From Collybia mongolica (Eukaryota > Basidiomycota > Agaricomycetes > Agaricales > Clitocybaceae), in assembly GCA_013420905.1 (NCBI GenBank), contig JAAXNY010000001.1, forward strand, positions 6,014,001 to 6,078,000: a DNA stretch of 64,000 nucleotides, given 5' to 3'. A model generated the notes under the pieces. That model had not been told where the DNA came from, ran no database searches, and saw nothing but the letters and a program-made list of their open reading frames with translations. Position 1 is the first letter of the stretch, and each line of letters opens with the position of its first letter. Below are positions 1 to 10,602 of this stretch, piece by piece. The position numbers and the translations under genes were made by a program.

Positions 1-890
1 CGCTTGGCGGCACATCAGGCAAATGGTCTCTCCAAGCCTGAGTGCAAGATATGATTTCCATATCGACTGGCATAAGCAGAAATCGTGCGTACGTTTTGTG
101 AGCCTGCCCACAGAAATCCGCCAAAGTCCCATTCGGGTTTGTAAAGCATGGCTTCTGACACCCTGCTATCTGACAAATACCTAGACATACATGAGTTCGG
201 AGTGGTTCAAGCTCAGAATCTTAATGGACCTTTGGTGCTGTTCCCAGCACTAGTACCCTTTCTTTGCGGTGTTGCCTTCGAATTAGTGCCATTCGAGTTA
301 TTACCGATATTGTTCCCGTTATTAGAGCTGTTGGTAATGCTAGCTGCAGACTGAGCGCATGCTTTGCTGCAATACGGGTGCGTTTTTGCTCCATCGAAGT
401 ACTTTGCTCGAGTTTTGCAATGCTAAATTCAATCATGAGCAGTCGGGTATCCGCCGGATATGCAATACACACTTCGCAATTAGCAGAGGTAGATGATGGG
501 TTTTGGCCGACGTTCTTCGCTTTGTTAGCACATGTCTTGCTGCAAAACGCGTGGGTCTTCGAGCCATCGTTGTGTTTCGGTCGTTGGTGGCAGCTCTGCC
601 ATAACATGTACGTCGAATCAAATAATATCTTAGCGGAGCATAGGACTCACTTCACACAGGTTTGAGATCGTGTTGTTCGGGGGACTCACTCCCAGGCTCC
701 CAATGGGAGGAGCGGATTGTGGTAAAGAACCAGGAATATTCATAGGCGGAGGATACGGGGCAGAGGCAGTGTTATTCTGCGACGAGGGGGCAACACTAGG
801 TGTAGGATTTGTGGCTCTCTGGAATGCAGGATATGCGGCAGTTGCTACACTGTGCAGTAGCGATAACGCGGCCGGAATGTGAGCTGCCAT
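1..890 (-). CDS. PARP-like zinc-module protein, 5' part (cut by window edge)
   Basis: Exons complement(651..890), (473..595), (230..422), (93..180), (<1..37); introns of 49-55 nt with GT-AG ends. The ATG at 890 opens an 80-residue Pro/Ser/Ala-rich leader. Four cysteine modules follow: LCE|SC...FCSKTC, NCE|HC...YCSKAC, CQIAGC...FCGQAH, and the start of a fourth (TICLMC). Modules 1 and 2 have their first C-x2-C pair split by a phase-0 intron. Module order and the linker TLGETICLMC match the neighbour at 1,133-2,233, where the modules lead into a PARP-like catalytic domain, so I infer that the missing 3' end encodes an ADP-ribosyltransferase domain. It is divergent from that neighbour across 242 bp. 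The zinc-binding role is inferred from C/H spacing; the catalytic part is not visible here. Confidence 0.75.
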
Positions 891-1132
891 TCGACTCTAT
901 GCGATACGGTGGAAGAAACGTTACGGATCTGTAAAACGGAGCGAAAGATCAATTGACAGTTTATAAACACATCGAGTGCAATACTTGCCATGTGTTCGCG
1001 GGCGACTTTGGGAAAACGAGGCCCAAGCATGGCGCGTGTAAGGCAACTGCCGAATAACCGAAATCTGGGCGAAGGCAGTACAAGGGCCTACTTTTTGTTG
1101 CACCTTCAACGATGCGCTCTATTGTTACGACG
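891..1132. promoter_or_regulatory. Shared spacer between two divergent PARP-like genes
   Basis: A 242-bp gap separates the start codons of two homologous genes transcribed away from each other (ATG at 890 on minus, ATG at 1,133 on plus). Any promoters for both must lie here or in the leaders. I see no clear TATA box. Co-regulation is inference from geometry only. Confidence 0.5.
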
Positions 1133-2233
1133 ATGTCAAATTGGCGATCCAGCAGCGTCCAAACCACAGCCCAAGACTTGTGTGAGGTGGGGATCTCATA
1201 GAGTTTATCCAAACGAAATTGACCGCGATCCATAGATATGTGGCAAGAAGCCTAAATTCATCGACAAGGGCATAAAACACCCGTATTGCAGCAGAACCTG
1301 CGCGCGGAAGGGACAAGGACCAACACCAGCGGTCTGTATACTTCAGGGATGTAATGCAACAGGCAAACCAGCGTTTGCCAGTTTCTGCTCGGAGGCACAC
1401 GCAAAGTGAGTATTCCCGTTGATTAAGAGTTAGCGTCTGACATGGTCTAGGGAGAGTGTCCGTCGGGGAACGACACAGGGATGCGATAACTGCAACACCC
1501 AACCACGAACCGTAGGGGAACTTTGCATTGTTTGCGATCGGGTGGCGCGTACGGAAGCTCGAATCAGGGAACTGGATATGGACGGAACGACTTTCAAAAA
1601 TCGTATGTCAGAAATCATCTTGCTTGAAACGCAAGTTGATCATGTCCGGGCCTACAGTCCGATCTCAGTTTCTCAGCGAATGGGAGTCGAACGAGGCAAC
1701 ACCTACTATCGAAAAAGTTTACGAAATAACGGCCTCACGGGATGCGCGGGCACGACGAGATGCCTATCGGTGCGTTTTGATGTTATGTATATTGCTGTTC
1801 TAACGCCTCGTGGTATTAGCGCAAAAAACCGCGGGGCGGAAGAGATCCGAACGTTTCATAGTTCCCAGTGTATCTGCAATCTAGGGTACAAAAACTTTAC
1901 GCTGTGCACGTTCAAGTCGTGTGGTATTTGCTGTATCGCAAAATCATCGTTCAAGGATCTTGCGTTTGGGGCGTCGTTCAATACTGGGAGGTGCGTTTTC
2001 TCACGTGCCTGTATTTTTGATCGCTCAAATTTTAATATCTTGATTTCAGGTTCGGGGATGGAATATATTCGTACCGGAATCCAGCTCTTGCAGATCAGTT
2101 TTCTACATCTTCCATCTCATCTCCGTTTCGTGTTATGCTCGCTTGCGACGCTATCATAGAGTCCGGGAAGGCACCCGCGGAGGACGAGGTTTGTGCATTT
2201 TTCAGATCATCCGATGTCATACTCATGTTCTAA
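1133..2233 (+). CDS. Zinc-module PARP-like ADP-ribosyltransferase
   Basis: Exons 1133-1186, 1236-1405, 1451-1602, 1658-1769, 1820-1990, 2050-2233 give 280 aa; introns are 45-59 nt. N-terminal modules: LCE|ICGKKPKF...YCSRTC, CILQGC...FCSEAH and CDNC...CIVC. A linker leads to a PARP-like catalytic domain: QFLSEWES...PTIEKVYEI (helix before the fold), TFHSSQCICNLG with a cysteine cluster (LCTFKSCGICCIAKSSF), FGDGIYSY (the Tyr-containing strand) and a C-terminal EDEVCAF...DVILMF. This matches the fungal/plant 'PARP catalytic domain-like' family, expected to transfer ADP-ribose from NAD+. Oddities: the usual HGT after the Phe is HSS, and the loop before the final Glu strand is about 25 residues shorter than in the paralogue at 2,453-3,554, so activity may be altered. 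It is convergent with that paralogue, 219 bp apart. Confidence 0.82.
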
Positions 2234-2452
2234 GGGTAAGACTAAAACACCAATCTTTTCTTCAACCACAGATGCCATTCTACCCGTCTATATCATCTTG
2301 TACACCAAATAAAACAAGTAATGCTGGAGGTCGTAAGAATGGGGAATTGTAATGAGGGGTATAAATATGGGTTCAACTCTCTAAATAGTCTATATATAAT
2401 GTCTGGTCTATAATTCAGCACAAAATCCACCAAAAAAGGGAGGGCTCAAGGA

Positions 2453-3554
2453 TCATGACGCTAACGGCGTGTTAAATAATGTTGTGATGAAGTTTCGCAG
2501 TCGTTTCGGGTCTTTCTTTTCGCTGACGTCTGGACTTCCGTAAACGATAAGAAAGGCGGGTCGGATGGCGTCGTTATCATAGACAACTGTCTCAGGGTAA
2601 TTGAGTTCGAGACCTGGTTTCCCGATTACCTACATGGGAAATTTAGTAGGCATGCTGGGGATATTGCTTATTACCTCACCGAGTGATAACCCTTGGGTGG
2701 TTCAGTCAAATGTTCGGCATTTTCCTGTTGTTTCCGAGCCTTCCCGACAACGACGCGGTTTGCAAGCATGACACGGAAGTTGGCATCGTCGGATTTATTG
2801 CAAGAATAATCGTCTGCCTCTGCGCACTGACGTCAGGTACGTACAAGAACTGAGGAAAGAGTAAATTACTTGACGAACACTCGGAAGTGTAGATACCAGT
2901 CCCGAACCTTAAGACTTTGTGAGAAATCACGTAGAACATGTAGGTATAATCACATACCTCCGGAACTTGTTTCTTGTCCCTATAACCCAAAAGTTGTTAA
3001 TTGATAAATCGAATGTTGAGGACTATTGAGACACCAACCGCATCGCTGGACTTCAAACGAGTTACGTATAACACAGCACAAATAACATTCAGGCAGGTTG
3101 CATAAGCGAACTCGGCTGCTATCTTCGGCGAGAAGACAACAACGGGCCGTCCCATGGAAAAGTAGCCTTTCGTTGCCAGGGACCTTTTTGTGCGCGACCT
3201 TCGGATGTGCTGCTACCTTTGCCCTATGAGATCGTCAGCCAAATTGACCACCTGAGCAGTGGAGAAAGATTACCTGTATCTCTCATATTTCTTTAAGCTT
3301 TCGCTTGTAGATAATATTTTGAAGATAGCTTGAACCTGAGGTTTTGATTTGTGCGGGTGTACCCAACCAGTCTGGAAGTGTCTCTCCACTATTATCAGGT
3401 TAGACCCAGTATCATATGATATCATTGGAGGGCGCTTACCAAGGAGATAGTATGGGTCATTGCTTGAGAGTAGTGCGAGACGGTTCCATTTGCCGTTCGC
3501 GAAATTTTTAGGATGGTCAAGATTGAAAATATCGTCTGTGGATATGGTGGTCAT
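2453..3554 (-). CDS. PARP-like ADP-ribosyltransferase without N-terminal zinc modules
   Basis: Exons complement(3440..3554), (3274..3388), (3039..3223), (2958..2979), (2870..2907), (2680..2819), (2453..2629) give 263 aa; every intron is 50-59 nt. Visible domain elements: RHFQTGWVHP...PQVQAIFKI, LLFHGTARCC (conserved His), LCNLPECYLCCVIRNSF (Cys cluster), FRRFGTGIYTSE (conserved Tyr), NYPETVVYDNDAIRP (conserved Glu region). So the H-Y-E set expected of an active PARP-type ADP-ribosyltransferase is present. The start at 3,554 follows an in-frame stop, but a further 5' exon cannot be excluded. A 22-nt exon sits just before the FGTGIY exon. It lacks the zinc modules of its neighbours and is divergent from the NADAR gene at 4,144. 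Confidence 0.85.
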
Positions 3555-4143
3555 CTTGGAACGTGGGGAGTGGGTGTTTAATGAACCACTTTTTGAAGCA
3601 GATTATATCGTATTCCGGACGACAGGGTTGGATAGAACCCTCGTGCCCAAACGTGGGTCGTGCCAGATTGTGAGACGGGTTACATCGTATCAATCTTTCG
3701 CGACTCATGGGCATGTCGGTTACTGTAAGGACTTGCGTGAGATGTGAATTAGGAGTGAAGGCGGCAAAAGTAAAAAGTCCCTTCGCAGCATGCCGAAGCC
3801 TCGTTGGCAGTTGGCAGATGGTTGAGGGTGCAAAGGAAAAGTCACACAGTCACGTTTCAGGGTCGAACAAACTCGGACGATTGCCACCACGAGGTCGATA
3901 ATAGACCATCCACTATGTAAACCATGCCTCCTCAAGCTTCTCTGGAACGTTGCAGCAGTGAGGCAGTCCAAGATCAGCTATCTTATATTGTATTCCAGCG
4001 ATTTTTTGGAGTTATGGTAGGATATAACTTCTTTGACAACTTGAGAACATCGTTCTTCGACTGCCCGACGAGTATTCTCTCTGTTCTCCATTGGAACAAA
4101 TACCCCCGTTTCTTCCCAATAGGTCCCACCACTGTTATTTGGT
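3555..4143. promoter_or_regulatory. Spacer between divergent PARP-like and NADAR genes
   Basis: About 590 bp lie between the PARP-like start (3,554, minus) and the first well-supported NADAR codon (4,144, plus). Short open frames exist here (for example from 3,924, plus) and could be an upstream NADAR exon. A pyrimidine-rich stretch ending in cttccag at 4,199-4,207 would be a good splice acceptor, so the true NADAR start may lie further left. Confidence 0.4.
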
Positions 4144-5195
4144 ATGCATTCGCATAAAACTATTACCATCGTGACCTCTCCTCCTCTTTCTTCGACTCCA
4201 CTTCCAGGGTGCATTTCGCCGACGACCAAAGGCCCCGTCCAATATCGGATTGAGGAACGCAGTCGCACAGTTTACGTGTCATCTGACCTACCACCGTCTC
4301 AGTGGGACTCGCACAGTCTAAATCAGATTTTCTCTATAGCAGAGCTTTCCGAAGGCACGTCGCAGGCTGACCCTCGTCACACAACGTTCCTCGGCGCAGA
4401 GGCACAGACGCTTAATCCGGACGACGGTACAAAAAGAGTAACCCCGGATTCGCGAGTGGCGCACGGTTCCCGCAATAGCAATTATAGATCTCGCCGCTTC
4501 GATCCCATGGGGACTCCAAACCAGTCTCAAAGTCCTCCAGACTCCTCTCCGAGTCGAAAAACGTCTCCGCTAACCCCAAGCCGTCCGCGAATCCTATTCT
4601 ACCATAAATATGACCCCCATTATGGGTTTACCAATTTCTCCGACCACCCTGTAATCTACAAGGGAAAGAAATATCCCACAAGCGAACACCTCTTCCAGTC
4701 ATTCAAGGTGGGTATTTTCCCACCCAATATTTATCAAGAGCTTAAGATTCTTTGTAGTTTCAAAAGCATCGGCCGAACCTGGCAGAGCACATTCGCACAT
4801 GCTCAGAACGGCCAGCGGTGGCATTTTCAGAAGCGCGGCGCTTTGAGCCCGAGGTTCGGCGTGATTGGAAGCAAGTAAACATTCCGAAGGCAAAAATTTA
4901 AACAAGTCCTTATATCTGGACGAGCCTGACGTAAAAATCTAGATGGACGAAGCGCTATGGCATAAATTTACTCAACATCTTGACCTGCAAGCCGAGCTCT
5001 TAGCGACTGGCGACGCAGAGTTGGTTGAGGTCTGGGGCCTTTTTTTCTTTCCACCAATCGCACATGCTGACTACTGGGGCTGTCGTGCAGGATTCAGACA
5101 AAGATGCATTCTGGGGCGTCGGCCCTGATGGGCGAGGCCGGAACGAGCTTGGGAAGGCACTGGAAAGACTGCGGTCTAAACTCCGCGAGGGGTGA
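4144..5195 (+). CDS. NADAR-domain protein (YbiA-like ADP-ribose-processing family)
   Basis: Exons 4144-4707, 4758-4874, 4943-5029, 5091-5195 give 290 aa. Residues ~1-155 are Ser/Pro-rich and probably disordered. The NADAR fold then reads ILFYHKYDPHYGFTNFSDHP (classic entry motif), YPTSEHLFQSFKFQKHRP, LAEHIRTCSERPAVAFSEAR, MDEALWHKFTQHLDL and ends with DAFWGVGPDGRGRNELGKAL, where the W-G-x-G-x-D/N-G-x-G-x-N-x-L-G signature is complete. NADAR proteins bind ADP-ribose; characterised members remove ADP-ribose from guanine in nucleic acids or act in riboflavin metabolism, and some serve as antitoxins to DarT-type transferases. Next to three PARP-like transferases, a hydrolase or reader role is a natural inference. 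The N-terminus is uncertain; the domain is not. Confidence 0.9.
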
Positions 5196-5425
5196 TGGAT
5201 TTGCATCGGCTTGTATCGATTATGCCTCGTTGTGCTATTCCGTTCCATGATTATACCCCGTCATAGCACGCTTTACACGTGTATTTGTTCTCGTTCCAAT
5301 ATCGTTTGAACTGCCCCACAAAGCCACGACTCTAGCTGACAGCCATTATCCTCATGGATTCCGGACATGTAATGGTATTAAAGTACATTCTTCATCCTTC
5401 CTGATCATCCAACAATCGACACAAC

Positions 5426-6495
5426 ATGGCAACCCGTGGACCAACGACCCAACAACCCGCTATTTCCCTCTGCGATGTGAGTTTTGCGGTCGCCATCCGT
5501 AAAAGATTTTCTGACATTTAAACATTTAATCACTCTCACGTCAGTACTGTAATCAAAAACCTAAGTTCTCCAACCATCAGTACTGTTCGAAGACCTGCGC
5601 AAGCCAAGCCGCGACCCTGTGTAACGTTAGTCTATATATAAATGTTCTCACTGGACAGGGCCCTTACCTTGGCTACTTGTCGATGTGCCCATCTAGCAAT
5701 GCCACAAGAAGCCCAAGTTCCAAAACTTTGAGTACTGCGGCAAGGCATGTGCGGCAGTGGCGAAGCCACAAGCTCGTAACCCGGCCGCCGCCACTGCGCA
5801 AGGACAGCCCCAGCCAGCGGCTGCTAAAGCACACAAGGCCAAGAGCGCCCATACTCAAAAAGCCGCGGTCGCGCCGCCAGCCTTTGATCCAATTCAGTTA
5901 GCCAGTGCGAATGACCTCATCTTTTATCCGCTTACTTCTCTGACGGCGTGTGATACCATAGAATTGGTTGCCCAGCAAATACCTCAGGTGCAAGCGATGA
6001 TCGCATCCACCAACTCCGTACCAGCCGGGCCCTCTGTGCAGGCCCCCGTAGCACCCGCACCACAAGTCGCGCCTGTCGCTGCGAAATCAAAGAACCCTTT
6101 CCTCAACCTCATCAATAGTGTACAGCAGACAGCTCCCGCAAATGGTACATCGGCAGTTTTATCAAACGCCGCACCTGCCGCTCAACAGCTCCATATTAGC
6201 ACCCAACCAACCGCCCAGCCTGCAGAGTGTCTTATTCCAGACTGCGGCCAACCTGTACATGTCGACGCGAAAGGTCTAAAAATGAGTGATTATTGTTCGA
6301 CAAGGCATCGCGAGTAAGTCGGTTTTAATTATCAGTCTCGGAAATCAGGTGAGATTAATCACGCGTTTGTTTAGAGAGGCGGTGGCTACGGGGCTGGCAT
6401 CGCCATGTATTATGTGTTTGACTCTTCCGCAGAGTGAGGCTGATTATTTCTGTGGGAGGGCATGCAGAGAGGAATCGTTAAATAAATTCGAATGA
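5426..6495 (+). CDS. Zinc-module-only paralogue of the PARP-like proteins
   Basis: Exons 5426-5476, 5545-5625, 5697-6313 and 6375-6495. A further in-frame intron at 5905-5961 (57 nt, good GT/AG ends) is likely but optional. Modules: LCD|YCNQKPKF...YCSKTC, LCN|QCHKKPKF...YCGKAC, then a ~150-residue Ala/Pro/Gln-rich linker, CLIPDC...YCSTRH and CIMC...FCGRAC, ending eight residues later at the stop. These are the same modules, in the same order and with the same intron position inside the first C-x2-C, as in the PARP-like genes at 1-890 and 1,133-2,233. The catalytic domain is absent: the stop falls where the linker to that domain would begin. It follows the NADAR gene by 230 bp on the same strand. 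Function unknown; a competitor or adaptor for the transferases is one inference. Confidence 0.75.
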
Positions 6496-7343
6496 TCTAT
6501 ATGCAGTCATCTTTCTATATATTACTTGCACCATGTGGTACTGTTTTGAATATCATAGTCCTTTATCTGTTGCAAAGTCGTATCAGTGCGGCGGTGTGTG
6601 ATGGGAAGCGGTGTACATGAAACATCCAAGCCGCTGACTGTGCAGTATTCCTGCCACGGATCAAATCGAACGTGTTAAAGCTGAAAGAGCATGCCAAATA
6701 GCCGGCGTGAGCACAGGATGATAATATTTACGCGGACAACATATTGTTCATAGGAAAGCAGTACATACATAATGGTGGGGCGATAGTATAGGAATAAAAG
6801 ATGGTGGGCATTTGCATAGCTTCTATAGTAATACTGGTACAAATACAGGTGGTTGAATGAATGCGAGATCAATACAGTAATGTCGGTATTAGGGAAATGT
6901 ACAAATATGAGTGAGAAACGTTAGATATGGGAGGTAATTCGACCGAAAACGCGGGCAAAGGCAGCTGTATAAAAGAAAACGCGGTCAGTCACACCAAGGA
7001 GGCATGGCAGTGGAAGGATGTACCTTTAAGAGGGCTAGGAGGGAGGGTAGGTCGAATACGGCTCTGCACCCGATTCAAGTCGAGAGAACAGCCACCGTCG
7101 TGCAACTCGCCGCACACAGTGCATGGGAGGGTCCTGACGGGTGCAGGGTCAAGAGGGCTGCATATGGTATGAACGTCAAGACTCACTGATCGTGGATATT
7201 ATGAATGTGAAGATGATACATTAAAGCTTGTACATCTCGAACTGTGTCGCGGCAGCCAGGCCTGTGGCATACGAGATTGTCGTGTTCAGTTTTCCCATAC
7301 TTGTGCATGGCAGCAATAGCTTCCTCGCGCTGATATCAATATA
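6496..7343. other. Intergenic, no gene recognised
   Basis: About 850 bp of ordinary composition with only short open frames on both strands. The minus frame at 6,989-7,186 contains a CTVCGELHDGGC string reminiscent of a zinc knuckle but has no spliceable context, so I do not call it. Confidence 0.5.
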
Positions 7344-7937
7344 TTAACCAGGGGTGGCGTATGTAGCGGTGGAAGAAGGGCTTACAGTGTCATCCAGGGC
7401 TTCATAGCGTGACTTCCTGTAAATGGCCTTGATCTCATCCTCTTCGGGTACGATGGGCGCGTAATCAGAGGGGGTGTCATTGAGGGGGGCTGTTTCCCAT
7501 GCGACACCAGAATCGACAGACGAGTCAGAATTTGATCGCTTGTGGACGAAGTCGAGGGGCATCCCTGCACGGTATTTGAGGGCGATTTCCTGCGCAGGGC
7601 TGCCGTATGCTGTGGCCTCGCTGCTGCTGCCGCTACTGCTGGAACTACGCGACGTGGGCGCCACCGGGGCGGAGAATTCCCATGTACTTGCGTCGTCGTC
7701 AGAAAAGTTCCATTTGGTGTTGAAGCTAGCTTTTGAGGGAAAATATGTGCCGTTGCGTTTGGTCTTGTCAAAGGTGACTAGACCTTGCTTGCGAGGTCGA
7801 GGAAGGGGGGGCGGTGGCATGCCGCGAGAGTAGCAGACGATTTCTTCAACCAAGCCATGAAGCTCGCGTTGATCCATGTAAAACCGTAAAAGTTCGTAAG
7901 GGAGAGGGGGAATTCTAAAGAAACAGAAGACATCCAT
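7344..7937 (-). CDS. Hypothetical Ser/Pro-rich protein
   Basis: A single open exon of 197 aa from ATG 7,937 (an internal ATG at the MDQRELHGL segment is the alternative start). It begins MDVFCFFRIPPLPYELLRFY, continues with a helix-like MDQRELHGLVEEIV and a PPPPLPRPRKQG patch, then a basic-aromatic segment (GTYFPSKASFNTKW), a serine run, and an acidic C-terminal part (PEEDEIKAIYRKSRYEAL). No known domain is recognised. The GC-rich third positions and lack of stops support coding. It lies tail-out from the zinc-module gene and is divergent from COQ4 by ~410 bp. Function unknown. Confidence 0.55.
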   Translation of the reverse strand: MDVFCFFRIPPLPYELLRFYMDQRELHGLVEEIVCYSRGMPPPPLPRPRKQGLVTFDKTKRNGTYFPSKASFNTKWNFSDDDASTWEFSAPVAPTSRSSSSSGSSSEATAYGSPAQEIALKYRAGMPLDFVHKRSNSDSSVDSGVAWETAPLNDTPSDYAPIVPEEDEIKAIYRKSRYEALDDTVSPSSTATYATPG

Positions 7938-8348
7938 GATGGGATCTTATATTCCTAGAGCAGCCCCGCTTTGGTCGCTCTACCAAGTGCCCATGGCCAA
8001 AGCATAGTGAGTTCAGATGTCCTCGTGAGCCACATCTCAGCGATCGAGGACATTGTGCGCCAGAAACGTGGTAGCAATGAAGGGATTCCTTCACGATCGC
8101 GGATTAATTTGTAGGGTGTGCATTGTCCCCCCAGGAAATTCGCCTATCTCTAGACTCAAGAACAATGTGCGGAATACTTTTCGAAAAGTTGACGGGGCCA
8201 TCTTTAAATTTGATCGCAATCTCGGCTAGATCCGCCACCACGTGTTTTCCATGTTAGCATGTCATGTGTCATTCGTTCCCATTCTGATTTTTCAGACCAG
8301 CTAGACTCCTTACAACATTGTACTCAAAACCACTTCCCAAAACGCTCG

Positions 8349-9367
8349 ATGGCCATGTATCTTACACGAAACGGCTACAATATGCCGGCTTCGAGGTCAT
8401 TTACTCTCCTAAATTTGACGCGTCGTGCTGTTTCAACTAAGGCGTCAAGGCCACACACGTCGGGGAAAACCATGATTTCGACGCGTCTCGTTAGCACAAC
8501 TCCCGCATATAAAGGCCACATTCCATTAAATTGGTTCGAAAATGCATTCCTGGCCGTGGGATCAGCTGTCATGTCGTTAGCCGATCCACGTAGAGGTGGT
8601 ACGTCGGTGCGCATGGCTAGCACGATGGTGTTACTAATGGTGCGACTGGCAAGATATGATCGCCGCTCTCGGAGAAACAACAGCGGGTCCGAGTCTTCCA
8701 CGTCTGCGTGATATTATGCTCGAAAGCGAAGAGGGCAGGAAGATCCTCAAGGAGAGGCCGAGAGTTAATTCTACGACAATCGACATGAACGAACTCGCGC
8801 AGTATCCCGAAGGAACCTTCGGAAGGGCTTACGTGACATGGCTTGAGCGTTGCGGAGTGACACCTGATACTCGAGAACCCGTAAGTCCATCCCAACAATG
8901 AAGTGATATTACAGAAGATTCATATCCTCATTAAGGTACACTACATTTCCGATCCAGAACTGGCCTATGTGATGCAACGATACCGGGAATGTCACGATTT
9001 CTACCACTGCATCTGCAACCTTCCCGTCAATGTTGAGTCAGAATTAGCGCTCAAATTTTTCGAGTTTGCCAACCTTGGTTTGCCTGTGGCAGCCATATCT
9101 GCTGCTTTTGGGCCGTTGCGTCTAACGGGACCAAAAAGGGCTCGGTTGTTCTCAGAGTATGTTCCTTGGGCATTTAAATGTGGAGGGAGCGCGCGCAGCC
9201 TGATTACCGTGTACTGGGAAGAGCGATGGGGGCAAAACGTTGAGGACATGAAGCGGGAATTCGGTATCTGGGATCCACCGGAGGCAAAGTGGAGCAGACC
9301 ACTCAGTGAAGCGAAGGCCGCTGCTGAGAAAAGGCAACAAACAGGGGAAGCCAAAACCAACCCTTGA
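8349..9367 (+). CDS. COQ4: Ubiquinone biosynthesis protein COQ4, mitochondrial
   Basis: Exons 8349-8595, 8654-8880, 8936-9367 (about 301 aa from ATG 8,349; an in-frame ATG at 8,259 would add 30 residues). The N-terminus is rich in R/S/T with few acids, as expected for a mitochondrial presequence. Then follow HIPLNWFENAFLAVGSAVMS, LADPRR|DMIAALGE, LPRLRDIM, TFGRAYVTWLE, VHYISDPELAYVMQRYRECH, the zinc motif HDFYH (HDxxH) and YVPWAFKCG...LITVYWEERW. COQ4 scaffolds coenzyme Q biosynthesis on the matrix side of the inner membrane and is reported to act on the C1 position of the CoQ head-group precursor. The ~35-residue C-terminal tail is charged and low complexity. Confidence 0.95.
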
Positions 9368-10463
9368 TCCAGTAAGGGTCTCCCTCAGGACTCCCTAATC
9401 TTCCGTCTTTGTGGGTCGTGGTTTTGATTTCACTTCAGTGGCAGGGCTTGTTTAATCTATCAGAGCTCTGGCACACGGACTGTCCGGACTGTCTTTAGGC
9501 CGGCGCACGCCAGCATACCTGAAGCGATTTAGCTGTTGCTCACTAAGTCACATGGCGACCACGATGAGTTGGACACAGTGACGATTCGGCTCAATGCAGA
9601 TCTCGGTAAGGCTTGACCGAGGCTCGATGCTCTCCGAAGATGTGGATTTAGACACCCACCTCTAGACTGCTAAAACAAGTATGGTTAAGCCCCTAAAGCC
9701 CTTCCCTGATATCGTTGCCAATACGTCATTTCGAGGATGGTAACGGTGACCAAAATTTAAACCGCGTCAGGATCATTGCTCTCGAGTCCATTTCATGTCG
9801 GTCTGATCTTATACAGTGCCGCTGAGAGTAAAATATGAGCACAACGAGTTTCTGCGACCCAGCCTGTTTAGGTGGATAAGAACGGTAATTTAACATCCAA
9901 GCCACCAATGGCCTTGTGGAGCTACATCAACGACGCCTCCGAGTCGGCGGCACCACCAACCCGTGACCTAGACAATTCGGGACGTTTCTCAGGAAATTTA
10001 TGTTTTCAATACTTGACCTCCATTAGAATTAGACAAGGACCTAGTCTCCGGGCTTTCCATGCATGCAGGTCCAGTGGCGGACGATCACCGCCGAACATAT
10101 AATTTGTTTCAAGGGTTTTTCATCAGTGCGTCACTATTACTGTTTAAATCCCTAACGCGGCGACGTTATGTTGAAAAAGCTGCCCGTATGACGTTGAAAA
10201 TGTTGTTTTGCCATCCCTGACCATGTCCTGTGTAGGGGTGCTTGGTTGTCATGTTACAATCGTCGTCTTCTCGATGTCACCTGGACTCGGATCGCGCCCA
10301 TCCTGGGCCCTCTTCATGTAAGTAGCGTCAAGGTGCGCGGGATCGCTGTCCTGTCGGCGTGTCATACGATTGTGGTTTTCTCCTCTAGGATTAAAAAGTG
10401 CGAATTGATTAAGCTGGGCGGTATGACATACGTGGCGCCCCCCTCGATTGGCATGGGGAATGA
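9368..10463. other. Intergenic, no gene recognised
   Basis: About 1.1 kb with no ORF showing family similarity or a consistent spliced reading. No tRNA-like p-loop structure was noticed. The 10,230-10,440 part is GC-richer and may be upstream control sequence of the membrane-protein gene. Confidence 0.45.
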
Positions 10464-10464
10464 G

Positions 10465-10500
10465 AGTATAAATATTTATTGACTTTCTTTCTCTTCGCTC
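10465..10500 (+). promoter_or_regulatory. TATA-like box and pyrimidine-rich start region
   Basis: GAGTATAAATATTTATTG at 10,463-10,480 is followed by a CT-rich stretch (ctttctttctcttcgctcc), a common core-promoter plus transcription-start arrangement in basidiomycetes. It lies ~100 bp before the first coding sequence of the membrane-protein gene. Confidence 0.45.
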
Positions 10501-10602
10501 CTTTATCCTTGCCATTATCCAAGGTTTCGACGAACAAACTTAACCACACGTCAAACGTACAGAAGTAATAGGAAAGACATGCTAGATGTAAGCTTGCATT
10601 AG

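Noticed and set aside
7001..7186. CTVCGELHDGGC zinc-knuckle-like string on the minus strand
   Set aside because: An isolated short frame without flanking exons or the module pattern seen at 1-6.5 kb.
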